A stretch of DNA of 64,000 bases from DASQBT01 sp963746955. Lineage in GTDB: Bacteria > Pseudomonadota > Gammaproteobacteria > Burkholderiales > Thiobacillaceae. The DNA is taken from NCBI GenBank assembly GCA_963746955.1, contig CAVVDR010000009.1, forward strand, positions 248,001 to 312,000, read 5' to 3'. Of this stretch, positions 35,145-44,984 are shown one piece after another (positions within the stretch are counted from its first letter, which is position 1; every line of letters begins with the position of its first letter). Made by a program: the position numbers and the translations under genes. A model generated the notes under the pieces. The model had not been told where the DNA came from. It saw only the letters and a list, made by a program, of their open reading frames with translations, and made no database searches.

Positions 35145-36527
35145 TCAGGCAACTGCCTGTTTTAGGTATTCGGCGATAGCCACATGGCTCACCACATAGC
35201 GGAATTTCCCGGATTTCTCCACTGGAATTTCATTTGTCAGCTTCAGATCTACTCTCAGCCTTTGGCCCAGCCGAGCTCTTAGCCCTGCCGTAACCGTTTG
35301 GCCCGAAGCTTCATTCCAGTCGGCATCCGGCACTACCCACACTTCTGTATCCAGCGGCGTGTGTTGAATAATCTTGAATTGGGCGACGCCACGCACGGCG
35401 CGGAGTACGTAAATCACGGCCAACGCGTGCATGAGGGCGCCATCTTCACGGACGATGAAATCTGTCTGCCGTCCGGCAATTTCGGTAAGAACATGCAATC
35501 CCCTGCCAGCCGCATCTGAGTCCGGCGCCAGCCGGACCATGTCCCCTGTCCGATAACGGATGAACGGCTGCGCTTCTGAAACCAGACTGGTTATCACCGC
35601 CTCCCCAAGCTGCCCGACCGGCAGCGTCTTTCCATGCTCATCCAGTACTTCAATGATATGGGTTTCGCTCATTTGCAGAAGCCGCCCAGTGGGGCTTTCC
35701 AGGGCAATCAGCCCCGCATCCCGCGCGCCGTATTCATTGGATACAGGCACACCAAACACTCTGCCGATAAGCTCGCGCTGATGCGGGTAAAGTGGTTCGC
35801 CGGTTGTACTGACTACCTTGAGTTGGCTCAGTCCAAGTCGAACATTCTTGGCCTCAGCATGCGCGGCCAGCAGCGCAAGGGAGCTGGCGTAGCCATAGAT
35901 GCAGCGCGGCTGCCAAGCAGAAATGGCTTCGAGGTATGCATCCATGCGCTTTGGCGACATCTCGAACGCATTGAGCACCAGCTGGTTGATCAGCCGGTCG
36001 CGCAGCGTCTTGATCCGATCAGTCTTGTTGAGCTCCACCGGCGCACCCCACAGGTAGACCTCCCGGTCGCCAACTTCCACTCCCCACCAGTGCCGAGCCC
36101 GCATCCGGCCTGCGGCATCCGCGGCCTGTCGGGTGCGGCCGAAATAAAAGAACAGCGGCTCGCCGGAGGAACCGCCGGTCGTGTATTTGAAGGCTCCACC
36201 CGGCACGCCCTTCCAGACAATGCGATCCACGTTTTCCCGCACATCACGCTTGTCCATCAATGGCAGGCGCGCCAAGTCTTGCAGACTCAAACTTCCTTCC
36301 CGTACCTGCTGTTCCAGCCCAGCCCGCTGGATGCGCTGACTGTGCCAGGGACTTTGCTCCAGCGCGGTCACCAGCAGGCGATTCAACTTGCGCGCTTGCA
36401 AGGCTTCCAACTCGGGCCTGGATAACCACTGGCTTTGCTCCAGTTGCTCCAAATACCGAAACGTGGGCCGGCCCACCGCCCGTTCCTGCAGCGGATAGAC
36501 AATGCGGCGCGAAAACCAGGGCATCAA
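35145..36527 (-). CDS. CapK/PaaK-like adenylate-forming protein
   Basis: The 460-residue protein resembles phenylacetate-CoA ligase: FKYTTGGSSGEPLFFYF is the P-loop-like AMP-binding motif, STTGEPLYPHQRELI and SNEYGARDAGLIA follow, then QPFIRYRTGDMVRL and a C-terminal EKSGKFRYVVS lysine motif. Homologues (CapK) are frequent in capsule and EPS loci, where the role is unclear; activation of a carboxylate for attachment to the glycan is the usual proposal. An ATGA overlap couples it to the GT upstream. Confidence 0.85.
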   Translation of the reverse strand: MMPWFSRRIVYPLQERAVGRPTFRYLEQLEQSQWLSRPELEALQARKLNRLLVTALEQSPWHSQRIQRAGLEQQVREGSLSLQDLARLPLMDKRDVRENVDRIVWKGVPGGAFKYTTGGSSGEPLFFYFGRTRQAADAAGRMRARHWWGVEVGDREVYLWGAPVELNKTDRIKTLRDRLINQLVLNAFEMSPKRMDAYLEAISAWQPRCIYGYASSLALLAAHAEAKNVRLGLSQLKVVSTTGEPLYPHQRELIGRVFGVPVSNEYGARDAGLIALESPTGRLLQMSETHIIEVLDEHGKTLPVGQLGEAVITSLVSEAQPFIRYRTGDMVRLAPDSDAAGRGLHVLTEIAGRQTDFIVREDGALMHALAVIYVLRAVRGVAQFKIIQHTPLDTEVWVVPDADWNEASGQTVTAGLRARLGQRLRVDLKLTNEIPVEKSGKFRYVVSHVAIAEYLKQAVA

Positions 36528-37780
36528 GGCTTCAGCTCCCGTTGGGCAAAAGGCAGTTTGGTCTCCGCATCCAGACCAGCATTGACCAGCTGCCTGAATT
36601 CTTCCACCAGCACCGCGACCCTCGTATCCCAGCCATTGTTCTCGGCGTAGGCGCGGATCGCCTGACGGTCCCAGTCCTTGTTCAGGGCGTGCGCGAGTGC
36701 CCGCTTGAGCGAGTCGGCGTCGTCAAACGGCACAATCTCGCCGAGCCCGGCTTCGCACACCACCTCGGCATTGCCGCCCACGTCCGTGGTCACGACCGGC
36801 AGTCCGCACGCCATGGCTTCGAGAAACACATTGGCCCAGCCCTCGTTGCGAGTGGCCAGCACGAATACGTCGGCAGCGGACAGTGCCCACCTGAGTTCAT
36901 CGGGAGCGACGGTCCCGAGAAAATGCACCTGCAGGACCAGACCTAGCGCTGCCACCTGTTCGCGCAGCGCCTGTTCCAGATTGCCTTCCGGACTTGCGCC
37001 TCCGACGATGAGATAGTGGAGATCCGGATTGTGCGCGAGCAACGCCGGCAGCACGGTGAGCACGCGATGAAAGCCTTTGCGCTCCACCAGCGCGCCGACC
37101 GAAACCAGCACCCGGGCCGAATCGGCCAAGCCGTAGCGGGCCCGCGCTTCATGTCTATCCTCGGGCCGAAAGCGATGGATATCCACCCCGTTTCCCACCA
37201 CCCGGGCCTTGGCTGCTGGCATCCCGAGCCCGATGGCGAGTTGGCGCAACGATTCGGAAACGCTGAACACCCGCGTTGCGCCGCTCAGCACCTCCTTCAG
37301 TCTGCCACGCATAGAGGGGTTGCGGCTGTGCGGAACCTCGGTTCCACGCAACGTAATGGTAACCGGCAAGTCGAACCAGCGACCCAGCAGCGCCGCTGCA
37401 TAGCCGTCCGGATAGGCAAAGTGCGCATCGATCAGGTTGAAGCCAAATTGGCGACGCAAGCGCCACAGCAAGGGCAGCGTGCCAAGTGCCATGAACAAGC
37501 CATCCAACTGGCGAAACAGGCCGGGCAAAGCAAGAAAACGTGGGAAATAAACATCAGTGCCTTCTTGCACCTCGTGGCGCGGAGGCATGGGGCGATAGCC
37601 GGGCCTCAGAAGCTTGATCAATCCCTGCCCAGGAAACCAGGGGCGTGGGGAGACCACCACTAGGGACAGTTCGCGGCCAACCCGAAACATACGCTCGCGG
37701 ATGAACAGGCCCGCGCCCGGCTGCGCCGAACTCGGAAAGAGGCTGCTCAGCACCACGAGGCGGGGCCCACGCGAATTCAT
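36524..37780 (-). CDS. GT4 family glycosyltransferase
   Basis: The 418-residue protein opens RLVVLSSLFPSSAQPGAGLF and has ITLRGTEVPHSRNP, VFSVSESLRQLA, VLVSVGALVERKGFHRVL, and ATRNEGWANVFLEAMACGLP (E-x7-E region), all typical GT4. It starts just after an inverted repeat that separates it from the upstream GT4, which suggests the stretch downstream of the repeat may be less tightly bound to the core operon. Donor sugar unknown. Confidence 0.88.
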   Translation of the reverse strand: MNSRGPRLVVLSSLFPSSAQPGAGLFIRERMFRVGRELSLVVVSPRPWFPGQGLIKLLRPGYRPMPPRHEVQEGTDVYFPRFLALPGLFRQLDGLFMALGTLPLLWRLRRQFGFNLIDAHFAYPDGYAAALLGRWFDLPVTITLRGTEVPHSRNPSMRGRLKEVLSGATRVFSVSESLRQLAIGLGMPAAKARVVGNGVDIHRFRPEDRHEARARYGLADSARVLVSVGALVERKGFHRVLTVLPALLAHNPDLHYLIVGGASPEGNLEQALREQVAALGLVLQVHFLGTVAPDELRWALSAADVFVLATRNEGWANVFLEAMACGLPVVTTDVGGNAEVVCEAGLGEIVPFDDADSLKRALAHALNKDWDRQAIRAYAENNGWDTRVAVLVEEFRQLVNAGLDAETKLPFAQRELKP

Positions 37781-37830
37781 GTCGCGACTTCCGTCGAATG
37801 ATCGGGCGGAACAACTGCCGTGTGTTGCTT

Positions 37831-37916
37831 GTCATTGCGAGCCGCGAAGCGGCGTGGCAATCCAGAGATGAACGGCGGACGAGCCGTCTGGATTGCTTCG
37901 CTTTGCTCACAATGAC
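37831..37916. repeat. Palindromic intergenic repeat (MITE/REP-like)
   Basis: GTCATTGCGAGC at the left end pairs with GCTCACAATGAC at the right (one mismatch), and internal GGCAATCCAG pairs with CTGGATTGCT. The ~86-bp element could fold into a long hairpin. Similar CATTGCGAG...GCAATCC palindromes are widely dispersed in proteobacterial intergenic regions. It sits between two minus-strand GT genes, and a role in transcript processing or attenuation is possible. Confidence 0.75.
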
Positions 37917-37931
37917 CGCCGAAAAACTTGC

Positions 37932-39161
37932 TCACACCGCCACACTCCGCAATCGATGGCCGTCACGCAATCCCCGATAGACCGGAATATAGTTGGCCAC
38001 GCTTGTCTTCCAGGTGCGCTCGGATTCCACAAATTTGCGCCCATTGGCCTTCAACCGGGGCCACTGGTCAGGGTGATCGAGCAGATTCATCACAGTCCTT
38101 GCCAGTGCGTGGGCATCGCCTGCCGGGAACAGCAGCCCGGTTTGGCCGTTGTGGATCAATTCCTTGTGCCCGCCCACATCGGAGGCGACAAATAACCTGC
38201 CCTGGGCCATGGCTTCAAGCGGCTTGAGCGGTGTCACCAGGTCGGTAAGCCGCATGGAGTGTCGGGCGTAGACGAGTACATCCACCAGATCGTAGTAGCG
38301 GTTCACCTCGTGATGCGGAACCCGCCCGGTGAAGACAATCCTGTCTACGATACTCAGCCGTTGGGCCTGGGCCCTGAGGTTCTGTTCCTGCGGTCCACCG
38401 CCAACCAGCAACACCTTGATATCAGGCAGGTGGTAGAGGATTTCCGCCAAGGCGTCCAGCAGCAGGTCCAGGCCCTCATAGGCGTAGAACGAGCCGATGA
38501 ATCCCAGCACCCGGCTTCCCGCCAGACCGAGTTGCTGCTGCAGCGCGAGATCGGGCTGGCCGCTCGGACCGAACTGCTCGATATCGACCGCATTGGGAAT
38601 CACGGTGATCTTTTCTCTGCCCGTCCCACGCGCGATCAGGTCATCCTGCAAGCCCTGGCAGATGGTGGTGATCGCATCGGCATGCTTGACCACCCAGGAT
38701 TCCTGGCTGCGGGTCATGCGGTAGCGCAGGCTGCCCTCTCTGGTGGAACCGTGATCCACCGCCGCGTCCTCCCAGAATGCGCGGATTTCATACACCACCG
38801 GAATATTGAGCGCGTTCCCCACGCGCACCGCCGGCATGCCATTGAGGGCGGGTGAATGGGCATGGATGATTTCGGGTTTCACACTTGCCGCCACCTCCAG
38901 CAGGCGCCTTTCCGTGGCGCGCATCTGGGCGAACAGATTGAGCGCGGGCACGCGGGAGAGCAAACCCATGGGCACGGGTGTGCGATAGAAATGCAGGCCG
39001 TCCACGGTCTCTTCCGCGACGGTGCAGCCGGCGTGCTTGGGGCTGGTCAGGTGAAAAGTTTCCCAGCCCAGCGCGCGCTGTTCGCGCAAAATCGCAGCCG
39101 AGCGGAACGTGTACCCGGAATGCAGGGGAATGGAATGGTCGAAGACGTGAAGAATGCGCAT
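37932..39161 (-). CDS. Exosortase A-associated GT4 glycosyltransferase
   Basis: Starting at ATG 39161, one base after the amidotransferase stop, the protein is 409 residues and begins RILHVFDHSIPLHSGYTFRS. That opening is diagnostic of the PEP-CTERM/exosortase A-associated glycosyltransferase family (known as TIGR04063). EIRAFWEDAAVDHGST, VIPNAVDIEQF and LGFIGSFYAYEGLDLLL follow, with a GT4 C-terminal domain. A GTG five codons upstream overlaps the previous gene but is less likely. Confidence 0.9.
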   Translation of the reverse strand: MRILHVFDHSIPLHSGYTFRSAAILREQRALGWETFHLTSPKHAGCTVAEETVDGLHFYRTPVPMGLLSRVPALNLFAQMRATERRLLEVAASVKPEIIHAHSPALNGMPAVRVGNALNIPVVYEIRAFWEDAAVDHGSTREGSLRYRMTRSQESWVVKHADAITTICQGLQDDLIARGTGREKITVIPNAVDIEQFGPSGQPDLALQQQLGLAGSRVLGFIGSFYAYEGLDLLLDALAEILYHLPDIKVLLVGGGPQEQNLRAQAQRLSIVDRIVFTGRVPHHEVNRYYDLVDVLVYARHSMRLTDLVTPLKPLEAMAQGRLFVASDVGGHKELIHNGQTGLLFPAGDAHALARTVMNLLDHPDQWPRLKANGRKFVESERTWKTSVANYIPVYRGLRDGHRLRSVAV

Positions 39162-39162
39162 G

Positions 39163-41082
39163 TCAGGCCGCCTCACTTGCCCGCTCTGCCATTCCCATTA
39201 CCTGGCTCAAAAAAGCGTCGAACATCAGCAGCGTCCAAAGAACCACAGAGTAGTCCCGCCGGCCCGACTGGTGGTGGTCCAGAAGCTCCAGCAGATAGTC
39301 GCGATTGAACATGCCTGTTCCCAGCAACCGCTCACCCAACACCGCGTTGCGAACCTTGTCCTTGAGCGGCCCCCGGAACCAACTGGCAAGCGGCACCGAA
39401 AATCCCATTTTCTTTCGATACAGGACATCGTGTGGAAGGTAGGGTTTGAGGGCTTTCTTGAACAGATATTTGCCCTCTGTGCCGCGCAGCTTCAGGTCCA
39501 CCGGCAAGCCTGACACCCAGCCCATCAGTTCGTGATCGAGCAGCGGTTCACGCACTTCGAGGGCATGGGCCATGCTCGCCCGGTCCACCTTGGTGAGGAT
39601 GTCTCCGACCAGATAGGTTTTCATGTCCAGATACTGGACGAGGGACAATGGATCGTCCGTGGGGCTTGCTGCTGCGTGGCGGCGCAATACCTCCACCGCC
39701 TGGTAGCCCTGCAGTTCGCGCTTGAAGCTGTCGCTGAACAGCCGCCTGCGCTGCACGTCGGAGAGAAGCGACACACCATGGAAATAGCCTTCGACCGTAT
39801 CGCGGGCCAAGGCCTCGAACGTGGTCTTGGCGCGCAGCACCTTGGGCGCCCAGTCGGCTTTCGGATAAAGCTGCCCCAGCGCGCCGAACACTGGACGGCG
39901 CAGGAACAAGGGCATCATGGAGCGCAGCCGCTCTTCATAGCGGAACCAGCGGTAGCGCCGGTAGCCGGCGAAGTTTTCGTCGCCGCCGTCACCGGACAGC
40001 GCCACTTTCACATGCCGGCGCGCCAGCTCGCAGACCCGGTACGTGGGCAGGGCCGAGCTGTCCGCATACGGCTCGTCGTACACATTGGCCAGTTTGTCGA
40101 TCAGGGAAAAATCGTCGCTGTCCACGGTGTCGACGAAATGATGCGTCTGATAGCGCTCGGCCACCTGCTGGGCAAACGCGCTCTCATTGAATGCGGGGTC
40201 GGTGAAGGCGATGGAACAGGTGTTGACCGGATCGCGGCTCTGAATCGCCATCATGGCCACCACTGCCGATGAATCCACCCCGCCCGAGAGAAAAGCGCCC
40301 AGCGGCACGTCGGCGATCATGCGCAGGCGGATCGAGTCCTTGAGCCGGGCAATGAGCTCATCTTCAGCCGCCTCCAGGCCGGCCACTTGCACCGGCGCGA
40401 ATGGCATGTCCCAGTATTGCCTGGGCAGCGACCGGGTCTGACCGCGGCGGGCCGTCATGACAAAACCCGGTGGCAGCTTATGCACGCGCTTGAAGATCGT
40501 GCGTGGCTCGGGAACATACCCGTAAGCGAAATATTCTTCTACCGCAAGGGGGTCGATTTGCCGGGTCAGACCGGGATGCTGCATCAGCGACTTGAGTTCG
40601 GAACCGAAGACCAGTTCGCCGGTATCGAGGAACGCATAATAAAGCGGCTTGACCCCGAAGCGGTCCCGGACCAGGAAGAGTTTGCCCTGGTTGCGGTCCC
40701 ACAGCGCGAACGCGAACATGCCGCGAAAGCGCTGGACGCAGTCCTCGCCCCAGGCCTCCCAGGCATGGACGATGACCTCCGTGTCCGAGTGGGTCCGGAA
40801 AGTGTGGCCCAGTGCCTGCAGTTCAGGCACCAGTTCCTGGAAGTTGTAGATTTCCCCGTTGAACACGACAACCACCGAACCATCCTCATTGAACAGAGGC
40901 TGCTGGCCCGTGGAGAGGTCGATAATGGACAGGCGCCGGTGGCCCAGGGCGACACCCGGCTCCAGATGCAGTCCCGCTTCATCCGGCCCGCGGTGGGCTT
41001 GGCTGTCATTCATGCGGAACAACAGAGCCCGATCGAACTCGCGCTGTCCTTCGAGATCAAAAATGCCTGTTATCCCGCACAT
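39163..41082 (-). CDS. Exosortase A-associated class II amidotransferase (asparagine synthetase-like, with Cys2)
   Basis: The 639-residue protein begins MCGITGIFD with the glutaminase Cys2 and has HRGPDEAGL, GHRRLSIIDL, VFNGEIYNF, the PP-loop LSGGVDSS (Ser266), DEPYADSSALPTY and VALSGDGGDENFAGY. It fits the XrtA-system amidotransferase (known as TIGR03108). It is the only one of five asparagine-synthetase homologues in this window that keeps Cys2, so it is the only one likely to use glutamine. It lies in the core operon between a sugar transferase and a GT4. Confidence 0.93.
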   Translation of the reverse strand: MCGITGIFDLEGQREFDRALLFRMNDSQAHRGPDEAGLHLEPGVALGHRRLSIIDLSTGQQPLFNEDGSVVVVFNGEIYNFQELVPELQALGHTFRTHSDTEVIVHAWEAWGEDCVQRFRGMFAFALWDRNQGKLFLVRDRFGVKPLYYAFLDTGELVFGSELKSLMQHPGLTRQIDPLAVEEYFAYGYVPEPRTIFKRVHKLPPGFVMTARRGQTRSLPRQYWDMPFAPVQVAGLEAAEDELIARLKDSIRLRMIADVPLGAFLSGGVDSSAVVAMMAIQSRDPVNTCSIAFTDPAFNESAFAQQVAERYQTHHFVDTVDSDDFSLIDKLANVYDEPYADSSALPTYRVCELARRHVKVALSGDGGDENFAGYRRYRWFRYEERLRSMMPLFLRRPVFGALGQLYPKADWAPKVLRAKTTFEALARDTVEGYFHGVSLLSDVQRRRLFSDSFKRELQGYQAVEVLRRHAAASPTDDPLSLVQYLDMKTYLVGDILTKVDRASMAHALEVREPLLDHELMGWVSGLPVDLKLRGTEGKYLFKKALKPYLPHDVLYRKKMGFSVPLASWFRGPLKDKVRNAVLGERLLGTGMFNRDYLLELLDHHQSGRRDYSVVLWTLLMFDAFLSQVMGMAERASEAA

Positions 41083-41104
41083 GTGTTCAGTATTCCGTCA
41101 TCGA

Positions 41105-42247
41105 TTACGAGTCACGTCCCAACACCCGGTCATACACGGCCTGATACGACGCCGCCATGGCGTCCAGGCTGTGGGCGGATTCTATCCCGGCACGCGCCGC
41201 CGCGCCTTCCCGCTGCCGACGCACCGGGTCGTTCAGATAGCTTCGCAAAACCTGTGCCAGTGCCAGGGGATCGCCAGGATCGAGCAACGCTCCGGTCAGG
41301 CCTTGGGTAACCAATTCCACATTGCCTCCCACACGCGTGGCAACTACCGGCAGGCCGCAGGCCTGGGCTTCCAGCAAGGTGTTGGAAATACCTTCGTTGA
41401 AGGAGGGCAATACGAACACATCCAAGGCCTGCAAACAGTCTGCAATGTCATGCCGCTCGCCGGGCAGCCAGGCTAGCTCTGCCAGGTCTGCCTCGTCCAG
41501 CAACTGCTGACACTGAGCGCGCGCTTCACCTTCCCCAACCACGACCAGCCGCGCCCTTTGCCGTGCCTCATCGGATTCGCCTACCAAATGGATGAACGCG
41601 CGCACCAAGCTGGGGTAGTCCTTCACCGCCGCCATGCGGCCGATTGAACCAAATACGACGCTATCTTCATCGGCAAAGCCGGACGGCAGAATGCCGGGGC
41701 TGGCATCGCGGCGTGGCTGGAATTTGGCGCGATCCACGCCATTATAAATCTGCTTCACCCGCGAGGCGTCCACTCCGATGGTATCGACCAGCCAGCCCGC
41801 CAGATCCTTGCTGACCGCAATGTACTCCTGCACAAATGGCCGCGCAGCCTTGCGCAGCAGATTGTATTTCCAGCTGCGCCCGTGCAGGTCAAATGTATCC
41901 CGCCCATGCTCGCCGTGGACACGGCCCTTGATCCCGGCAGCGACAGCGACGAACTGCCCTTCGAGGGCAGCCAGGTTGCGGCTATGGAAAATCGCGGGCC
42001 TGAGACGTCTAAGCAAATCAAAAAGCTGGACGAATACGGCCGGATCCTGGCCGGGTTTCTTGTGGAGCGCGTAAAAATCCACCGGCTGGGCAGAGATGCG
42101 CTGGCGAAAATCAGTGTAATCGGTGAGCGCCACCACGGCATGGCGGAAGCGCTCCGGCGGCAGATGATTGAACAGGTTCACCATGCCGTTTTCCATGCCC
42201 CCTGTAGCAAACCGGTGGACCAGATGGACGATCAAGGGGCGGTTCAT
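41105..42247 (-). CDS. PEP-CTERM/EpsH1 system-associated sugar transferase (GT4)
   Basis: The 380-residue protein opens PLIVHLVHRFATGGMENGMV and has FHSRNLAALEGQ, RVHGEHGRDTFDLHG and VVFGSIGRMAAVKDYPSLV, matching the sugar transferase conserved in XrtA loci (known as TIGR03088). The GT4 acidic region is PSFNEGISNTLLEAQACGLP. It overlaps the exosortase stop by ATGA (42244-42247). Confidence 0.92.
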   Translation of the reverse strand: MNRPLIVHLVHRFATGGMENGMVNLFNHLPPERFRHAVVALTDYTDFRQRISAQPVDFYALHKKPGQDPAVFVQLFDLLRRLRPAIFHSRNLAALEGQFVAVAAGIKGRVHGEHGRDTFDLHGRSWKYNLLRKAARPFVQEYIAVSKDLAGWLVDTIGVDASRVKQIYNGVDRAKFQPRRDASPGILPSGFADEDSVVFGSIGRMAAVKDYPSLVRAFIHLVGESDEARQRARLVVVGEGEARAQCQQLLDEADLAELAWLPGERHDIADCLQALDVFVLPSFNEGISNTLLEAQACGLPVVATRVGGNVELVTQGLTGALLDPGDPLALAQVLRSYLNDPVRRQREGAAARAGIESAHSLDAMAASYQAVYDRVLGRDS

Positions 42248-43803
42248 TTCACCGCGAAGGCCATGAGTCCCTGTTGAATGGGAATGCGCATGTCCGCGGC
42301 AAAGGCGGCGAGCGTGGCCCTGGCCGCGTCCATATCATCCGTGTAGGGGGTGGCGATCAACACTGAAGACCCGTCGTCCCGGCTGCCCCTGACCTTGTCC
42401 CAGGCCAGAATCAGCTTGCCCAGATAATCATTGTTCACCACCCGGCCATCGATATCATTCCATTGCCATACCAGAATGCGCTGCTTGCTGAACGAGCGCA
42501 GCTTGGCCTGGCGCACTTCCCTGGTCCGACCGCCGATGTGCGCCTTGATGAGGGACTCCCCGACATTGGACCAGACCTTGTCCTTCTGCTTGATCATGTA
42601 GTTCTGGGAATTAATCAGCTCCTGGTCCTGGCGCTGGGTGGGATAGTAGTCGATACGCAGCAGCACGGTCTTCCCACCCTTGGAAAAATTTTGCTCAAAC
42701 TGGCGCGCCGCTCCGATCCAGTGCGGATGCCAGTCGGAGAAAGGCCCGACGGGCTGCCAACCGCCCGCACCCGCAACCCGGATCTGCGGCATTTCGGGCA
42801 ACGGGCGATGGTTGAGCCAGCCTCCGTAGACCGGCCACAGGATGGCCACCAAGGCAACTGCTCCCATCATGCCCAGCAGGGGCTTGAGCCCATTGACCTG
42901 TGTTACTGCATAGGTCTTGCCGGTCTGATCCTTGTCTGCGCCGTGCTCGTCTTCGCGCCAGAAGCTGCCGATCCAGAACAGCAGCAGCATCACGATCCCG
43001 AAGAACACCCAGCCGTAGATATAGTGATCGATCCCCAAGGCCAGTCTCATGCCCGAGAGGTGGGCGATCATCACGATCATGTAGGCGCGCCCGCCGTTGG
43101 CAAACACCGGCACGATCAGCGCCGCGAGCGCAAACAGCAGACGCCTGCCTAGGGATCGATAAGTGAGGTAAGCGTAAAGCGTCCCCAGGGTGAAAGACGA
43201 GATCAAATAACGCAGGCCGCTGCAGCCTTCCACTACCGACCAGTTGCCGCTGGGAATGGAAAAGAAGGTGCCTTCCCGATAGACCGGAATGCCTGTCAGT
43301 TGCAGAGCCGACACGGTGAAGTCGGCGGTGAACTCCATCAGATGCGGAATCAGGAATTCCCCCATCGGCACGGCAAAATAGAGAAACATGAGCGGGAAGA
43401 ACAAGGCCATGAACACGGCCCAGCCGAGTACCGCCCAGACTGCGGCTATCAGGATGGTGATCAAAGCCAGTTGCTCAACCACCCGCACGCCGCCTGCATC
43501 TGCCATCAGCCAGCCGAAACCGGCCAGCGCCAGCAGCACCAGCGCGCGCCGGTCGGGGACCGGCTGAAGGGACATGACTTCGTGGCGGCGCCCCCAGATG
43601 AGCCACAGCGAGATCGGAATCACAAGGAAACCATGGGTGTAGGTTTCCGATCGCTCCCAGATTTCCACCATGGAGAGGAAACTCGGCCAGAACAATGCGA
43701 TCAGCGCTGCCACCAAGGCCAGTGCCAGCAGGGCTGCATTTCGCCAGCTTGCGTGCGATACGGGTAAAGACAGATTGGCTTGCGTTTGTGTCATCGGCGT
43801 CAT
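42244..43803 (-). CDS. xrtA: Exosortase A fused to an EpsI domain
   Basis: The ATG overlapping the previous stop (43800-43803) gives 519 residues; a TTG two codons earlier is less likely. Residues ~20-300 are the eight-helix exosortase with the catalytic trio Cys194 (VVEGCSGLRYL), Arg239 (ANGGRAYMIV) and His260 (GIDHYIYGW). Residues ~315-519 are an EpsI (DUF3485-like) periplasmic domain. XrtA is a membrane transpeptidase-like enzyme that cleaves PEP-CTERM sorting signals in Gram-negative EPS producers. No PEP-CTERM protein is encoded in the window, so its substrates lie elsewhere. Confidence 0.95.
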   Translation of the reverse strand: MTPMTQTQANLSLPVSHASWRNAALLALALVAALIALFWPSFLSMVEIWERSETYTHGFLVIPISLWLIWGRRHEVMSLQPVPDRRALVLLALAGFGWLMADAGGVRVVEQLALITILIAAVWAVLGWAVFMALFFPLMFLYFAVPMGEFLIPHLMEFTADFTVSALQLTGIPVYREGTFFSIPSGNWSVVEGCSGLRYLISSFTLGTLYAYLTYRSLGRRLLFALAALIVPVFANGGRAYMIVMIAHLSGMRLALGIDHYIYGWVFFGIVMLLLFWIGSFWREDEHGADKDQTGKTYAVTQVNGLKPLLGMMGAVALVAILWPVYGGWLNHRPLPEMPQIRVAGAGGWQPVGPFSDWHPHWIGAARQFEQNFSKGGKTVLLRIDYYPTQRQDQELINSQNYMIKQKDKVWSNVGESLIKAHIGGRTREVRQAKLRSFSKQRILVWQWNDIDGRVVNNDYLGKLILAWDKVRGSRDDGSSVLIATPYTDDMDAARATLAAFAADMRIPIQQGLMAFAVK

Positions 43804-44984
43804 AACCAAACATCCAGTCGGCTTAGATTTCTTTCCCAGTCATACGCCCGCAGGACTGTTGCCCGGCCATGCTGGCCCAGCTCAGGATACAAGCCCTCGC
43901 ATACCTTGATAACCTGCTCGGCAAAGCTTTGCTCGTCCCCGGCCTCCAGCAAATCGAGTCCGACCTGGGCCGAAATGCCTCTTGCCGCCTGCGGGCTGGC
44001 GACAACCGGCCGGGCCATGCTCATGGCCTCCAGCACCTTGTTCTGCACGCCCCGTGCCAGCCGCAGCGGAGCGACCGCACACGCCGCATGCTTGAGGTAG
44101 GGCCGCACGTCGGCGACGGTGCCGGTCACCGTTACGCCGGAAATTCGACTCAAGTGTTGGACTGTCTCCGTCGGATCGCTGCCAACGATGAAAAAGACGG
44201 CATCCGGCAGGGCTGCCTTCACCCGCGGGAAAATCGCCTCGGCGAACCAGCGAACTGCATCAACATTGGGCCAGTAATCCATTGCGCCGGTGAACACGAT
44301 GGGCATGACTCCCTTGGGATAAGGATTGGGCAGCTCATGTTCCGGCGAGAAATGAAACGCATCAACGCCGTTCTCAAACCAGTGGATCCGATCCACCGCA
44401 TCCGGCGCACGGGTCTTGAGCAGGCTGGCCTCTGCCTGGGAAACCAGGAAGGTGGCATCGAAGGTTCGCGCCGCCTGATTTTCCCATTCAGCCAGTTTTT
44501 CTGCTTCCCGCCGGTAGAGCCAGGACAGGGGCCAGGGCTGGGTGGGCGCATACTGAGCCCACTTGTCTGAATCGACATCCACCATGTCCATCAGCTTGAG
44601 CGGCAGGCCTGCCGGAACGAACTGGGCCATGGCCGACGAAAAGGCGACTACCCGGTCGATCATGCCTCGCTGAACCAACTCCTTGGCCCAGGCGTTCAGT
44701 CCTGCCTGCCGGTAATACGTCAGGGTCAGCGCTTCACCCGTCAGCATGCCCCCAAGGCTGCCCAGCCTGGCCCTGAGCGGCTCGATTTCCGCAATAAACA
44801 ATGCTTTGCACCATGCCCCCAAGGCCTGCCGATGGACCTGGTCGGCAGGGTTGTCGATAAACGTGCCCAGATAAACCGGCCCTTTGCTCGCCAGGTATTT
44901 CAGAAGATGGAACGAGCGGATCTTGTCGCCCTTGTTGGGCGGATAGGGCAGACGGTGGACCAGGTAGAGGATGCCGGCCATCAA
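43800..44984 (-). CDS. PEP-CTERM system-associated sugar transferase (GT4)
   Basis: The 394-residue protein opens ILYLVHRLPYPPNKGDKIRS, the signature of the XrtA-locus sugar transferase known as TIGR03087. MDMVDVDSDKWAQYA, WFENGVDAFHFSP, VFTGAMDYWPNVDAV and RGVQNKVLEAMSMARPVV follow in GT4 order. ATGA overlaps join it to both the FemAB gene and the exosortase. Confidence 0.92.
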   Translation of the reverse strand: MMAGILYLVHRLPYPPNKGDKIRSFHLLKYLASKGPVYLGTFIDNPADQVHRQALGAWCKALFIAEIEPLRARLGSLGGMLTGEALTLTYYRQAGLNAWAKELVQRGMIDRVVAFSSAMAQFVPAGLPLKLMDMVDVDSDKWAQYAPTQPWPLSWLYRREAEKLAEWENQAARTFDATFLVSQAEASLLKTRAPDAVDRIHWFENGVDAFHFSPEHELPNPYPKGVMPIVFTGAMDYWPNVDAVRWFAEAIFPRVKAALPDAVFFIVGSDPTETVQHLSRISGVTVTGTVADVRPYLKHAACAVAPLRLARGVQNKVLEAMSMARPVVASPQAARGISAQVGLDLLEAGDEQSFAEQVIKVCEGLYPELGQHGRATVLRAYDWERNLSRLDVWL

